Source: Alentia gelatinosa (lineage: Eukaryota > Annelida > Polychaeta > Phyllodocida > Polynoidae). From it: DNA of 64,000 nucleotides. A program made the translations under genes and the position numbers. Positions within the stretch are counted from its first letter, which is position 1. Every line of letters begins with the position of its first letter. The stretch covers positions 62,436,841 through 62,500,840 of the forward strand of contig OX465584.1 in assembly GCA_950022655.1 (NCBI GenBank), in the 5' to 3' direction. This document shows, piece after piece, positions 22,838 through 33,671 of the stretch. The notes under the pieces are model-generated. The model searched no databases, was not told the origin of the DNA, and worked only from the letters and a program-made list of their open reading frames with translations.

Positions 22838-22914
22838 GGACTCTGCCTCCTTTCACTCTCGGGACATATACTCCCCACATTAGGACTGGTCAAGTTAGAC
22901 TTTCACGGCAACCG

Positions 22915-23456
22915 GTGTACCTTGTGCATCATGCAGGGGATGTCCATGACCTTCTACATGGCAGCAATTTTCTGCAAGAGAGTGGGGCTGTGATAGACTT
23001 TCAGCAGCAGGAGTTTATTGCCGAAAACCTGCATCCATTATCGTGGGCACCGCATGGGAAAATGTGTGTTGCGGAAGCACTTACTGAGCTTCAGTACTGG
23101 AAGGAGCGCTTCCCAGCAGTCTTTTCTGAGAAAGGAACCCCACTGCCATGCACAGATGTGGTCAAAATGGTAATATACACCAAGGATGCATGGCAAATCA
23201 ACCAGCATCCCTACCGCATCCCCATCGCCAAGCAGAAAATCATGGACCAGGAGCTGGACAAGATGCTGTAAGAGGGGATTGTTGAACCTTCTGCATCCCC
23301 TGGGCCGGCCCATTGTTGCTCTTGCCGCCGTCTTCTCCACATTGGACATTAAATCAGGCTACTGGCAAGTCCCAATGGACCCTGGTAGCATGGAGAGGAC
23401 AACCATTGCCACGCACCAAGGCCTGTTTCAGTTACAGTGGATGCAGTTGGGACTCT
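22915..23456 (+). pseudogene. Gypsy RT, N-terminal half, broken
   Basis: The first frame (to 23271) covers the protease-RT linker with LLHGSNFLQESGAVIDF and the RT entry HPYRIPIAKQKIMDQELDKML. A stop and shift follow, then EPSASP-like sequence. The fingers are missing or deleted. A second frame (23335-23455) has the palm FSTLDIKSGYWQVPM with the first catalytic Asp. RT ends exactly where the insertion begins. Confidence 0.75.
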
Positions 23457-24559
23457 TGCACCGTAGTGGGGGTGTAATTATTGACCCTTCAGTAGTTGTT
23501 TAGGTAGCTAACTCATTGTCTAATATTCTTCTGTCTTCTTACTTATGTAGAGAGGTTTAGGGGATAGAACAACTTGCTTAGCGGAGTCACCGAGACACGG
23601 TGACCTCACATCTCGATGACCTGAGAGGAGGAAAGACGAACAATGCATCTAAAGTTAATCACTTTAATCTCCTGAGAGCAATCTGTGTTATACAAGTACA
23701 GGCATGGTCTCATTGACCATGTTGTACAAACCATATAATAAAATTTCAGCTTAATGTCCATAAATGTTCTGTTTCATTTAATCTTTCATAGTTTACATCA
23801 TCCTTGCAGTTGTTCATTTCAGTTCCTATGTTTTAGCTGGATTTAGTCATGAGTCCTAGTGTTCCTGGATAGATGTTATAAGTTTAGTCCATGCATTCTG
23901 TGCTCTCTCCACTGAACTCACACGTCGGTCTGTAGGCACCTCACAGAATTGGGAATCCGCACACTGAATGTCTATTATAGGCGACTCCACTCCTCATAGG
24001 ATGAAGTCTCCAGCACCTAATCCTACTCCAACGGGAGCAGGCTTTCATAGCTCAGCTAAATCTTACTCCTGGTACCAGCTGCAGCAAAGGTGTACTCCTC
24101 TGCTGCTTGCATCATCAGGTCACGTGAGCAGTCATACCCTTATACAGGTGGGCGCTCTAGAAGTTTCCTCCTGTTTACATTCTGCTATCGAATATTCATG
24201 TGCTTCCACCATCTCTATGTGATGTTCATTGAGTTACACGCGACGCGAAAATAAAAGAAAGATGATGATTTGTTTGGGACAATAAAATTTTAATTTTTGA
24301 TGTTTAAAATTTTATGACAATACATTTAATAGTCATTGACATATGAGACTATTAAAAAAAAATACGTGGAGAGGTTGTGTGTGGTACGGGCAGCGGTGCG
24401 AGAGTGACCGGTGGACGGGTGAGTTGGTGGGACTGCGTGAGACGCAGTGTATTGTTGTTTATTTTCGCACCGCGGAGCTCAATGACCCACCAGAGGCCAA
24501 AACCTCTGACGAACCAATTGAATAAAGAATAACACAACCTCGGACAAGCATGTAGTGCA
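23457..24559. mobile_element. Insertion with TG...CA ends and short target duplication: candidate solo LTR
   Basis: This 1,103-bp block begins TGCACCGTAG and ends ATGTAGTGCA. CTCT (5 bp, ACTCT, if the last A is counted as flank) is present on both sides (23452-23456 and 24559-24563). Removing it makes the interrupted RT frame continue without a shift at the conserved palm. It codes for nothing and has AATAAA signals at 24249, 24282 and 24523. TG/CA ends plus a 4-5-bp duplication fit a solo LTR. Confidence 0.65.
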
Positions 24560-24561
24560 CT

Positions 24562-24935
24562 CTGTAACACCCCAGCAACATTCCAGAGGATAATGAACCG
24601 CATCATTGTGCCCCTGAGATGCTTCATAATGGTTTACTTGGATGCCTTGTCATTTTCTCCAAGACTGAGGAAGACCATCACGGTCATGTGGCCCTGGTGC
24701 TCCAAGCGCTCCAGAATAACAGACTAGTTGTCAAAGAGAGTAATTGTCATTTTGAAGTTAAGCTTCTGGGATAAGTCGTCAGCGCTGACAGTATCCAGTC
24801 TGATCCTGAGAAGGTAGAAGCCATATGTTACATGGCTCCCCCCTCGGATGTGAAGGCCGCATAGCGATTCCTTGGCTCAGCTATCTACTCTCTCCAGCTA
24901 ATCCATAATTATGTGGATCTCTAGCAGAGTCTTTG
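24562..24935 (+). pseudogene. Gypsy RT, C-terminal half
   Basis: It starts with NTPATFQRIMNR, typical of the segment just before the catalytic YxDD loop, then MVYLDA (second catalytic Asp changed to Ala or shifted), LLGISS-like and KVEAI-like thumb and connection pieces in two frames. Several stops occur. Confidence 0.75.
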
Positions 24936-24936
24936 A

Positions 24937-25350
24937 GTGGTATGGGATAAGCTGAGAGAAGCACTGTTCATCACAGTCACACTTGCTTATCTGGATCCCA
25001 CAAAACCCTATAAGCTCTACATAGATGCCAGTGACTACTCTATTTGTGCTATCCTGGTGCAGGAGGATAACAACAGTATGGAACACCCAATTCATTTTCT
25101 ATCAAGGCAGCTGACAGAGGTACAACAGAGGTACCCTTCTATCAAGAAAGAGGCGGACACTATCATCTTTGCCTTGATGAAACTGTGCCCGTTCCTTTTT
25201 GGGGCAGACTTCCAGATCCTAACTGATGATATGCCACTCAAGTGCTGGTTCACGGCCGAAATAAAGAACACAAAATCCCCCTATAAGAAGGTTGAGGCCG
25301 GACTCAAAATCCTCGAGGACATTCCGATGCAACACCAATCTGCCGTAGGT
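24937..25350 (+). pseudogene. Gypsy RNase H domain
   Basis: The frame reads YKLYIDASDYSICAILVQ (first catalytic Asp), HPIHFLSRQLTEVQQRYPS (the E/D helix follows as KKEADTIIFAL) and FGADFQILTDD (second Asp). This is the Ty3/Gypsy RNase H arrangement behind RT. The last 20 or so codons are foreign sequence. Confidence 0.8.
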
Positions 25351-25351
25351 T

Positions 25352-26113
25352 CTAAATGTAAAGCCAAGCGATCATTTTGTTGTTTTTGCGCTGAAAAAGA
25401 AAAGTCTTAATGGGTTCATTATAAGGTCCTCCTATTGTAGGAAGTATCACAAAGTAGATGAAACTGAAATGAAACAAAGAATTATAGATGCAACGACAGC
25501 AGGAGAGAATAGTGATAAATTATGGGATGACTGGCTACAAGCCACCATGACGTATCTAGATGAGGTTGCACCATTAAAAGAGAGGAACTGTATATTCGTA
25601 GATGTTCCCTGGATGTCTAAGGAGTTAAAAGAAAAAATCATTAGGAAACGCAGTATTAGTAATCAGTTATTGAAAGAAATGAACAGTAATCAAAAAGCAC
25701 GTATAACAAGCTTAATGCAGATTTTAACAAGGGACATTAGGAAATTACAAAAAGAATTATGTATAACACCACCTTAAGAGATATCAATCAGACCCTCGAA
25801 ACTATTGGAAAGAGGTTAATAAAGTTATTAAACCTCAAGGTGAGACTATATTTACTTGTTTTAAGAATAACTCGGGTAATGTTATAGAATTAGATAAGTG
25901 TGCTGAACTTGCAAATCAATTTTTCTGTACTATTGGATGTACTCTTAATACGGCATTACCAGATGAATGTATATTACAAAATATCACAAGGGAGAATGCT
26001 CATGGTTTTGAATTAGAAATACCAACATTAGAAGAAATTAAGAAATTTGTGTGTAACATTAAGACATATAAATCTTCCGGTATAAAGGACATAAAATGTG
26101 AAACTCTTTCATA
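25352..26113 (+). pseudogene. LINE ORF2 fragment, linker between endonuclease and RT
   Basis: The frame 25469-25777 (LWDDWLQATMTYLDEVAPLK, VPWMSKELKEKIIRKRS) and, after a shift near 25770, a second frame to 26113 (NYWKEVNKVIKP, ANQFFCTIG, FVCNIKTYKSSGIKDI) follow the standard order in Jockey/CR1-like ORF2 before the RT fingers. Truncated at both sides. Confidence 0.75.
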
Positions 26114-26480
26114 AGATTTGAAGTTGTCGATATCAGAGGCCTGCTTCCCGCAACATTGCCGTCATCTTCTCTATATACTTGTGTCGCATTTACCCCCAAT
26201 TCAGGCCTGTAATCGCTTGCTGCCACAGAGCTCCTACCCCCAGCCCTCATCCATCACCCCCTGCCCTATCAGGACCTGATCAGGACCACGCCTCAACTCC
26301 CTCCCTTACCCCATCACTCCCAATAATCATCCGCTCCACATTTCCCTCACCCTCCCTGTCCTCCACAGGTACAGCACCAATCATTTCTTCCAACTTATCG
26401 AAATAATCTAGATGTTACATCTATGTATTCTTTTACTTCACAATTTTGAACGTACTGACCTTTGCGCCTGCTTATATTTA
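26114..26480. other. Spacer with C-rich stretch
   Basis: 26215-26370 is rich in CCC and TCA and has no coding pattern. Confidence 0.4.
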
Positions 26481-26764
26481 CATGTCTTTCTTTTTTAGTG
26501 GGCTACGTACGATCCCTGGGCAGGGGATTGCCCCACGGGTGTGCTGGCTCACATGAAACTGGTGGGGCCTACAAGTGTCAGACACTTGTGAACCTTGCCA
26601 AGAGACTTTCTGTCGTGACAATAGAAAGAAAAATGAGATCTCGTAGTGCGATTATCATGAAACAAAATCTACCAAAATGTATGTTTTCACAAAAAAATTT
26701 GAATTATTATGGACCCCAGCTGTGGAACAATCTACCAAGCTATGAAACCTTAAAGATACAGTAA
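26481..26764 (+). pseudogene. LINE C-terminal scrap
   Basis: ERKMRSRSAIIMKQNLPKC and LNYYGPQLWNNLPSYETLK are the closing motif of non-LTR ORF2 proteins (Y-G-P-x-L-W-N-x-L-P). It may be the far end of the same insertion as 25352, with the RT deleted between them. Confidence 0.65.
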
Positions 26765-27093
26765 AGATTGTGCTAATAGGAAACATCTCATAAGAACTGA
26801 AATATAATGTACCTGTTATTTTTCCAATTGTAATGTTTAAACAGATATTCGCTTTGATGATGAGCCTCATCCCTGAGCATACACTACCTGCAAATATGTT
26901 ATATTTATGTTTACTCGACTACATAACCAATAAAACCTAATCCAGGAATGATTTTAACATGTGATAACGGTCGAATATGGAAACCAGCTTTGGAATACTG
27001 CTCAGTGGTAATAGTCTAAATAAAAATTTAGAAAAAAAAAAAAAAGAGAGTTGCATGAAATTAATGAAATGAAATTGTGATTTTGATCGATAA

Positions 27094-27112
27094 TAGTTTT
27101 CTTCCATTTCAG
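27094..27112 (+). promoter_or_regulatory. Putative 3' splice site upstream of transporter gene 1
   Basis: The polypyrimidine stretch TAGTTTTCTTCCATTTCAG ends at 27112, ten bases before the ATG. The exon then opens AGAAAT, as it does at the paralog (55649). This points to an intron in the 5' UTR and an unseen upstream exon. Confidence 0.65.
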
Positions 27113-27122
27113 AGAAATTAAG

Positions 27123-28145
27123 ATGATGCTGAGAAAGGAGGTTCTCATTGCCTATGGCTTTTTAACTACATTCATTGTCTTCTGGATGGGCTCTAGTACT
27201 GCCGTGCAGCTTCTTCAAAGGGAAGTTCCTGACTTTCAATTGAGCTTCTTCCGGTACCTCGGTGGAATGATTCTGGCGGCAATTTCCCTATTCTTCTGTG
27301 GCAAGGAAAACCTTACAATACCAAAGGAATTATATTGCTATATATTGCTATTGTCCATATGTAGCCTGTCATTTAATATTCTCTTCTTTTATGCAACTGC
27401 TATTCTTCCGCTGAGTCATGTGGACGGAATAGAACTAGGGTTTGAAGTTATGATAATCTTCCTAATATCAAAAGTAGTTATGAAGGAGGAGCAGATTGGC
27501 ATAGCTATTTTTTCTGTCTTAGGATGCATTGTTGGAATAGTGTGTTTGGTACAGCCTTGGCTTAACTTTACCAATGGATTTACACCAGGATTTATTAAAC
27601 CACACACAGGATCAATGAATGCATCGGATAAAGTGGGAAATGTTTCTGTTGGTCATTTCATTCAAACAGTCATCTATAAAACTTGGTTTGCACCAATTGG
27701 TTATCTCATCCTGTTATTAGCTGGTTTGGTTGAGAGCCTTTATAAATTATTTGCCGGTGTTTACTTGAAAAATGTGAACCCTGCGCTGTTGATGTTTCTA
27801 ACATCTGCTTTCTGTGTACCATACAGCCTGGTGCTTTCTCTGTATCTTGAACAACCTGTGTGGATCACTGATTCATATTCTATCATGTTGGTGTCAATAC
27901 ATGTAGTTGGCACTGCAGTAGCGGTTCTTGCAGAAATACAGGCATGTCAGTTGATTAATCCTATGCAAGTCTCCATATTTGAAAGTTTTTTAACTATAGG
28001 TGATTTATTTCCCCAGTACACTATATTAAGTGCAAATTTGTATGGGAGAAAGAATGCCTTGGAAATTTTCGGGTGTGTCATCCTCACTCTGTCAGTAAGT
28101 TTGAATGCATTACTATCCACAGGTAATGAAAAGCGTTTAGAATAA
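27123..28145 (+). CDS. EamA/DMT-superfamily membrane transporter, paralog 1 (SLC35G-like)
   Basis: An intact 340-codon single-exon frame. The protein is almost entirely hydrophobic, with about ten membrane segments (roughly residues 8-27, 41-59, 71-92, 95-113, 122-145, 187-210, 222-241, 253-275, 285-305, 314-333), the layout of two EamA repeats in the drug/metabolite transporter superfamily. VQLLQREVPD after the first helix resembles the loop of SLC35G-type proteins. A polar loop at residues 150-185 carries NFT, NAS and NVS glycosylation sequons. DMT members move small solutes or nucleotide sugars; the substrate cannot be told here. More than half of its residues match the paralog at 55658. 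The start is placed at the first of two ATGs just after the splice site. It is likely a functional host gene. Confidence 0.8.
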   Translation: MMLRKEVLIAYGFLTTFIVFWMGSSTAVQLLQREVPDFQLSFFRYLGGMILAAISLFFCGKENLTIPKELYCYILLLSICSLSFNILFFYATAILPLSHVDGIELGFEVMIIFLISKVVMKEEQIGIAIFSVLGCIVGIVCLVQPWLNFTNGFTPGFIKPHTGSMNASDKVGNVSVGHFIQTVIYKTWFAPIGYLILLLAGLVESLYKLFAGVYLKNVNPALLMFLTSAFCVPYSLVLSLYLEQPVWITDSYSIMLVSIHVVGTAVAVLAEIQACQLINPMQVSIFESFLTIGDLFPQYTILSANLYGRKNALEIFGCVILTLSVSLNALLSTGNEKRLE

Positions 28146-28531
28146 AATGGAAATTTGTATTATAAAGTGTGAATATATAGTAGTATCTTGTAAAATCAAA
28201 AAGGGTTTGCATGATATCAACAGTAACTGCATGATATATGAGGAGATAATTTACAACCTTCTCTATATGATATTCTTATATATCATATCAATCAATAATA
28301 ATCCTAAAATGTTTAATGCTGTCTAACATTATCTAATCACAGACTGAACAAAGAACAAAATAAAAAGGGTGGCAACTTAAAGAGAGAAAAAAAATGTTCA
28401 TGATTCTCACTGGAATATTTGGGTAATCCCCCTCAAGTCTCAACCTGCTTTATTGAAACATCACATATTGTGACTCCTTTTGTACACGTAATGACAGATG
28501 AACTATGATGTAAGATAATTTACGATGATTC

Positions 28532-28537
28532 AATAAA
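28532..28537 (+). terminator. Polyadenylation signal of transporter gene 1
   Basis: AATAAA, 387 bases after the stop codon, is followed within ten bases by a genomic A-run. An earlier AATAAA at about 28358 is an alternative. Confidence 0.5.
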
Positions 28538-28560
28538 GAAACTAAAAAAAAAATTTAAAA

Positions 28561-29089
28561 AAATATTTTGTAAGCATATAAAGCTGAATGCCCCTACTAG
28601 AGGCATAGGCCTTGGTACTAGAGTCAATGAGTGAAATTGTAGTCAATGATATTGTGGTCAATCGTGAAAATCAAATCTTTTCATAATGTGATATGAAACA
28701 TGATTCTTGATATCATTTTCATTTTGTCTTGAAATGTTAAAATGATAATATTATACTTATATTCTGCAGGTTGATGTATAAGTTGTATGTTTATTGACAT
28801 CACATAAAACTGTTATATTGATAAATGATGCTTCAAGGCATTGCCCAGCCATACCAGGTTGATGCCTGATGCCTTGAGGCATCACCTGGACAGCCCTGGC
28901 TGACGCCCCAGGTGTCCCACAGCGTAAAAAGGTTAATAAATGTGACAGGTAAGGAAAGGACAAGAACATGCTGGCTACCAAGTAAAACCCAACTAGGGCC
29001 ACTTCGCCAGGTGCGGCTGATCCCTGCTGCATGGTAAAGCCGGTGGACCGGTGTATGCAAATACTACAGGGTCGCCAACATTACATAAC
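28561..29089. other. Non-coding with a TGATGCCT hairpin
   Basis: 28868-28885 is the palindrome TGATGCCTTGAGGCATCA, also found three times inside the piggyBac-type MITE at 32412. Nearby, 28925-28936 reads AAAAAGGTTAA, compatible with a decayed piggyBac-type right end. No gene seen. Confidence 0.45.
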
Positions 29090-29345
29090 TCAGTCAGTAT
29101 ATATAGGCCAAGTCTCCAGCGGGTTGACAGTTTACTTGGATGTTCCTCCGTGTCGAGCGAGCTGCTTAGAACCTCATACACTGCTAGGTTTCTCCGCGAA
29201 GCCTTTCAGCGGTTGAGAGAAAAGAACCTCTCACCTTGTGCTACCTCTCACCTAGGCAACTGTGACACTCCAGGTGGCAATAAAGAGTTTGTACCTGAAA
29301 CTGTTCCGAGTCTGGTCTTGTGTTCACTGAGTCTAAAGTTGTAGA
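29090..29345 (+). other. Possible retroelement LTR core (TATA to polyA signal)
   Basis: TATATATAGGCC at 29097 is followed about 180 bp later by CAATAAAGAG (29278) and a GT-rich stretch (CTGGTCTTGTGTTCACTG). This order of promoter, short transcribed leader and poly(A) signal is that of an LTR. Neither LTR edge nor a target duplication was found, so it stays a suggestion. Confidence 0.3.
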
Positions 29346-29570
29346 TCCCGCATCTCTTTTTAACTTACTGAGAATACCCGAACCAACCTGTGCTGAGTAT
29401 CACACAGGGTACTGTAGTAAACAGCTGTAAACATTAATCATAGATATGCCTACACTCCATAACTACACACATATCTATATATACAGAAAAGATAAGAGGT
29501 TTACCTGCATCTTTACACTTTCACATGACCGTCACCACAGCTGCCCGTCCATCTCCAGTGCAGTCTCAGA

Positions 29571-29829
29571 TCTAAAGCCGGATGCCCATCTACCGATTTA
29601 GGGTTGAACGATTAGTTCCCAAATCGTATAGGAGTCGGTCAATTTGTTGCAGGCAAATTACGCAACCCATCGCTCGACCTGCACACTGATAAAATAGGTG
29701 TATGGTCCACTAATCGCCAAAGAAACCAAGTGTTCACTAATCGCTGGGTAGCCTTGCCTAGCTGTCCTACATCTCCCGACAAACGTATATAAATGTTCCG
29801 AAATCGGTAGATGGGCATTGGACTTTAGA
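29571..29829. mobile_element. MITE, ends (TCTAAAGCC)GGATGCCCATCTACCGATT (copy 2)
   Basis: The ends GATGCCCATCTACCGATTTA and GAAATCGGTAGATGGGCA match the element at 12636. The outer TCTAAAG/CTTTAGA pair is part of the inverted repeat. Confidence 0.85.
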
Positions 29830-30597
29830 GACAACTCAGATGCAGCATTCAATACCTTTAAATTGTTAAAATTATAGGTTACTATAATGGGAATTATGGG
29901 ACTTAGACCCACAGCATTCTTGATTACCTGTTTGTGCGGTTTAATAGTTAGTTGAAGAAGGAAAATATGGATTACTTTATTTAATCGGCTTGTGAGGTCT
30001 AAGCAATGCCAACAGGGTAACAAACCAATCATTGCAGCCAACTTTGTCATAGAGGTAAATATAGCAAGCAAACTTATTGGTTGTTTTTCTCCTCCCCTGC
30101 TATTAGTATGTATTAAAAAGAGTTGTTTGTGTATGACTTTCCTAGTTCTTTCAGTTTAGTAATGTTGATTTTGTAATTACACTCATGTTCATCTATATTA
30201 CCAAGTACTTATCCACCAAGACTCATTCTTTTTCATCTGAGGCTGAAAATTTGATATATATATGTATATAATAATGTTAGATAAAGAAATATGAATTCTG
30301 TTCATCAATAATCAAATCCTGTAATACATCCTTTATAGTTTAAGAGCAATTACTGAAAATCCATAGGCATAATACAGACTTGGATGGTTAATGGAAAATC
30401 AAATAAGAACAACAGTTTCATCGAGACTTGGAAGGAAATACCCTGGATGCAGATAACTTGTTGGAAAACAAAAGGTCAGTTGCCACCCTCCTTGCGCATT
30501 CCCGGGTGGGGGTTTGTTTGGAGTAGGGGGCTGTTCATCCTAGAGCACTTTTGTGTGAAAAAGAATTGGCTCCAATCAGGGATTCCACACAGAATAG
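29830..30597. other. Non-coding, no gene seen
   Basis: AT-rich. A TATATATATGTATATA stretch sits near 30256. Confidence 0.4.
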
Positions 30598-30852
30598 GGA
30601 CCTGTTTCACTAGTTTCCTGACAAAAGTGCTAGACAGACATGAGAAGCGGCACCAACAGTGCAAGTAAGAATGGACAAAAGTAAGTCATGTTTCATAACG
30701 CATGTCACATCTAATGTCACATGTTGTGTCACAGTTAGCAATGTACCGCTCGCAACAAGCGAAACTCATGCCTACTTGTATTGACACGAAACTAGTGAAC
30801 CCCAATCTGTCTGTATGGTGTCACAGACACCATCTAGAGGAACTAGTCCCTG
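30598..30852. mobile_element. MITE of the GGGACCTGTTTCACTAG family (decayed)
   Basis: It starts AGGGACCTGTTTCACTAGTT and ends GGAACTAGTCCCTGG, where part of the right inverted repeat has been lost. Internal CACCAACAGTGCAAG and CTGTATGGTGTCACAGACAC match other copies. Confidence 0.75.
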
Positions 30853-31137
30853 GTGACACCCACCTACCAATGGGTACTTTACAAGGAAACCAGATGCAAT
30901 TGCAAAATATAACCATTAGGGAGGGAAAGGCAAAAAATGTATGATTGAAAAATTCCAACTGTAAAGAGGTCAATGTAAAGTCAAGTGTTTAAACTGCTGG
31001 CTTTTTTACTTAAACAACATGTAATTGATTCATGCAAATGACCACAAGAGTCGTAACAATACAAAGGAAGAATGTAAAATCATATTGATCAATAAAGGAA
31101 AATATTACCAAAAAAGAAAAAAAAGAAAAAAAAAAGG

Positions 31138-33112
31138 CCATCTTTATTTGCCATTTGGAACAGATTATCATGGAAGATCCTGAAATTTGCACTTTACAGT
31201 GTTGGCCAATACTACAAGAGGATTTTCTCAATTGGCCATGGATCTACAGCCAAATCCAGCTTCATAAAGGAACTTCTCATAGAGGAATTTGGTGAAACTA
31301 TGGCTTTCCATCCTTGTCCTCAAAGGAACATGAGTGAAATAGTGTATAACACAACATCCGCTGGGTTTTATGTGGAAGCTGCTCTGTCCTCACTTGGTAT
31401 TACTACTGACCAGCCTGACAAGAACTGTGCTATCAGGCTGAGGAAAGCAATGCTGACCCCCATACATTTATGTATTTGAAGATGATAAAATCCTAAATGT
31501 TAGTCTACTGATCTTCTTTAACTGAACAACATTCAGCAACTCTAACTAATCTGACGGCCATGTTGCATAGTATTAGTAAAAGAAGAGAGACTACTGACAT
31601 ACTACATAGTAAGAAATTGGGAATCAGCTACAAAGATCTCCAGTTTTGGGCTGTAACAAATTTAACAAGGTCAATCAATTGCCCATTTGAGCTACCAGAT
31701 GGTGAACCAGCTGCAGCGGTAGTGGACAATGATGATTTTTAGAATGGTACACTGACTGGAGCTGGACAGTCTCAATGTGCAAATGTCATGTTTTTGCAGG
31801 CTGATGCCTCTAACGCAGCTAATGATATTGGCGGCCACAATATTCATCCAGCCTTCCAGGAGAGGTTACCTCAAAGCTGAAGGAACTTGCATGCAACAGC
31901 CCCATACATGACACAAAAGAAGGCCGAACGACATAGGATCCTAGAGACACAAGAGCCCAGCACATGGAATGTTTCATACATGTATTGGCCAGTAATAATG
32001 GGGATGGGACATGTCCAGCACCAGAAGAACAAACTTTTCCTGGATTTCCTGGTTGTCACGCCAACAAGTTCATGCCAGATGAAATGAGCAAGGCAATATA
32101 TTACATGACATTTGCCAAGCAAACAATTAAAACTTTTTTATATGAAGTCATGTGCAAGCTCAAAAGAGCAACTGTAGAAAGAGGAATGCTATTGGGATTG
32201 GTAGTTAGTGATCATCCAGTCTAGTTCTACTTTTAGAATCAAAGATCATACCCTTTATGGGTACACTCCACATCTAAATGAGCTACATGTGCACAATATA
32301 TGAAAGATTCAAAGGCTCAGGCTTGGACGAAGTAATAGTGGAAGAAGGTGTAATTACAGATGGTTCAGTTGATCAGGCCTTGCGAGGCAAACACTTTGAA
32401 TGTGGTGTTAACCCTTTAAGGACGCATGATGCCTGGAGGCATCACCGCGCTAAGGACGCATGATGCCTGGAGGCATCACCGCACTAAAGAAGCATGATGC
32501 CTTGAGGCATCATTGTCCCAATATAAACAAAAATGTTTCAACAAAGAAATAATAGAGCAATATTCATGAAATCTTCAGGAAATGTAGATATAGCATTATA
32601 TTTAATATTTCTATCCAAAAAAAACAAAAAATTATGATTATGTATCATATTGCATTATTTCAAACTTGGATAACAGTTTTAGCTATTCTGTGGCCGTCCT
32701 CTAGCTAGACAAACTGCCACCAGCACCCGTCTTTATGGGAGTAGCTAGGTCCCAAGGAGCCGTCCTTAAAGGGTTAATTGTCTATAACTTTTCTATCAGG
32801 CACTTCTGCAAAGGGTGCTAGACAAGAGCATTAAGAATGCACCTCTTTTGAGAGGATACTCTAAAGAGATTACACCATCCCAGCAGCATTCAAGATGCAA
32901 ATGTAGCACATTCTGAAATTACAAGGTTTACTGAAATCAGTACCCTAGTGGATAAGCGCTTCGATTGGTACAGCAACAGGCTAAGTTTTGAATGTCCTTA
33001 TGGAGATGACAGAAGTCCTCTTCCTAAACATTCATGTCCTAAGTACAAGAAATTGGGAGGAATTCAACGGCTTCTTGTAGCAAATGCTACCATGGCTACA
33101 AATACATGACAT
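31138..33112 (+). pseudogene. Pseudogene of an unnamed conserved protein, split by a MITE
   Basis: Five open blocks in order: 31141-31479 (SVGQYYKRIFSIGHGSTAKS), 31555-31862 (HSKKLGISYKDLQFW, then DNDDF, an in-frame TAG at 31740, then GTLTGAG and ANVMFLQADASN), 31964-32224 (MSKAIYYMTFAKQTIKTFLY), 32280-32407 (FKGSGLDEVIVEEGVITDG, DQALRGKHFECGV), and after the MITE 32775-33112 (FYQALLQRVLD; VDKRFDWYSNRLSF). From memory, phrases like GSGL...VEAGVI...DQALRGKHY and DNDDF recur in long, unnamed proteins scattered through invertebrate genomes, probably linked to mobile DNA; I cannot give a function. Frameshifts and stops make it a pseudogene. Confidence 0.6.
32412..32774. mobile_element. piggyBac-type MITE in a TTAA site
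   Basis: The ends CCCTTTAAGGACG and CGTCCTTAAAGGG are flanked on both sides by TTAA (32408-32411, 32775-32778), the piggyBac target duplication. The left part holds three tandem ~35-bp units, each with the hairpin TGATGCCT-NN-AGGCATCA (first at 32427-32444). It interrupts the pseudogene and the host frame resumes unshifted after it. No transposase is encoded. Confidence 0.9.
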
Positions 33113-33304
33113 TAACAGGTATGGATGTCAGGTGCCTTCCACCTGACAAGGACACTTTCTATCTTTATCTGCAGAGTGTGAACTATGTTGCCTATCTACA
33201 AGTACATTATGATCTACCCTTCCTCACCCTTAGGTAATGGATGGCAGATTCAAGATAGACTGTGTATGCCAGTTTGACTTGCTAATCAAATTTTGGGTAT
33301 GAAT

Positions 33305-33650
33305 CACTGTACCTCATCTGTAGGCATATAAAAGCGTCCATGTTGTGGTCATGTTCCATATAAATGTCATATACGCCTGATTCTGTTGTATTTACGCTAC
33401 TATCGACTAGTTCCGATCTCTGCGACTTGGGGACACCACTGTAGTATATTTCATTTGCCATTAACCATCCAAGTCTGTATTATATGAAAAATGCAATCTT
33501 ATATTACTCTTAATTTATTTTATAAAACCTTTATAAAACCTGATTGAGTATAAATTGATTAATTAGACATAATTAACCCTGCATTATGGTTTTTTAAACC
33601 GTTTTTCTAGTAGATTTTACTTTAAAACAGTATATAACAACCCTGTTCAA
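33305..33650 (+). repeat. Dispersed repeat, copy 1 (partner at 62605)
   Basis: Shares with 62605-62935 the stretches CCTCATCTGTAGGCA, GCCTGATTCTGTTGTATTTA, ACTTGGGGACACCACT and GATTTTACTTT. It is a moderately diverged copy of an uncharacterised repeat. No coding capacity. Confidence 0.7.
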
Positions 33651-33671
33651 GCTTATAGTTGAATCCTGAAA

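Larger units (their letters stand above)
22586..25350 (+). mobile_element. Decayed Gypsy-type LTR retrotransposon pol
   Basis: In order: an aspartic-protease remnant, RT N-terminal half, a 1.1-kb insertion, RT C-terminal half, RNase H. No LTRs, gag or integrase were found around it, so it is an internal fragment. Its sequence is unrelated at the base level to the larger Gypsy element at 34521. From about 25350 a LINE fragment follows. Confidence 0.8.

Noticed and set aside
27123..28560. Transporter gene 1 as a processed retrogene
   Set aside because: Single coding exon and A-run near the 3' end fit, but the conserved 3' splice site before both paralogs' start codons and the lack of flanking duplications speak against it.
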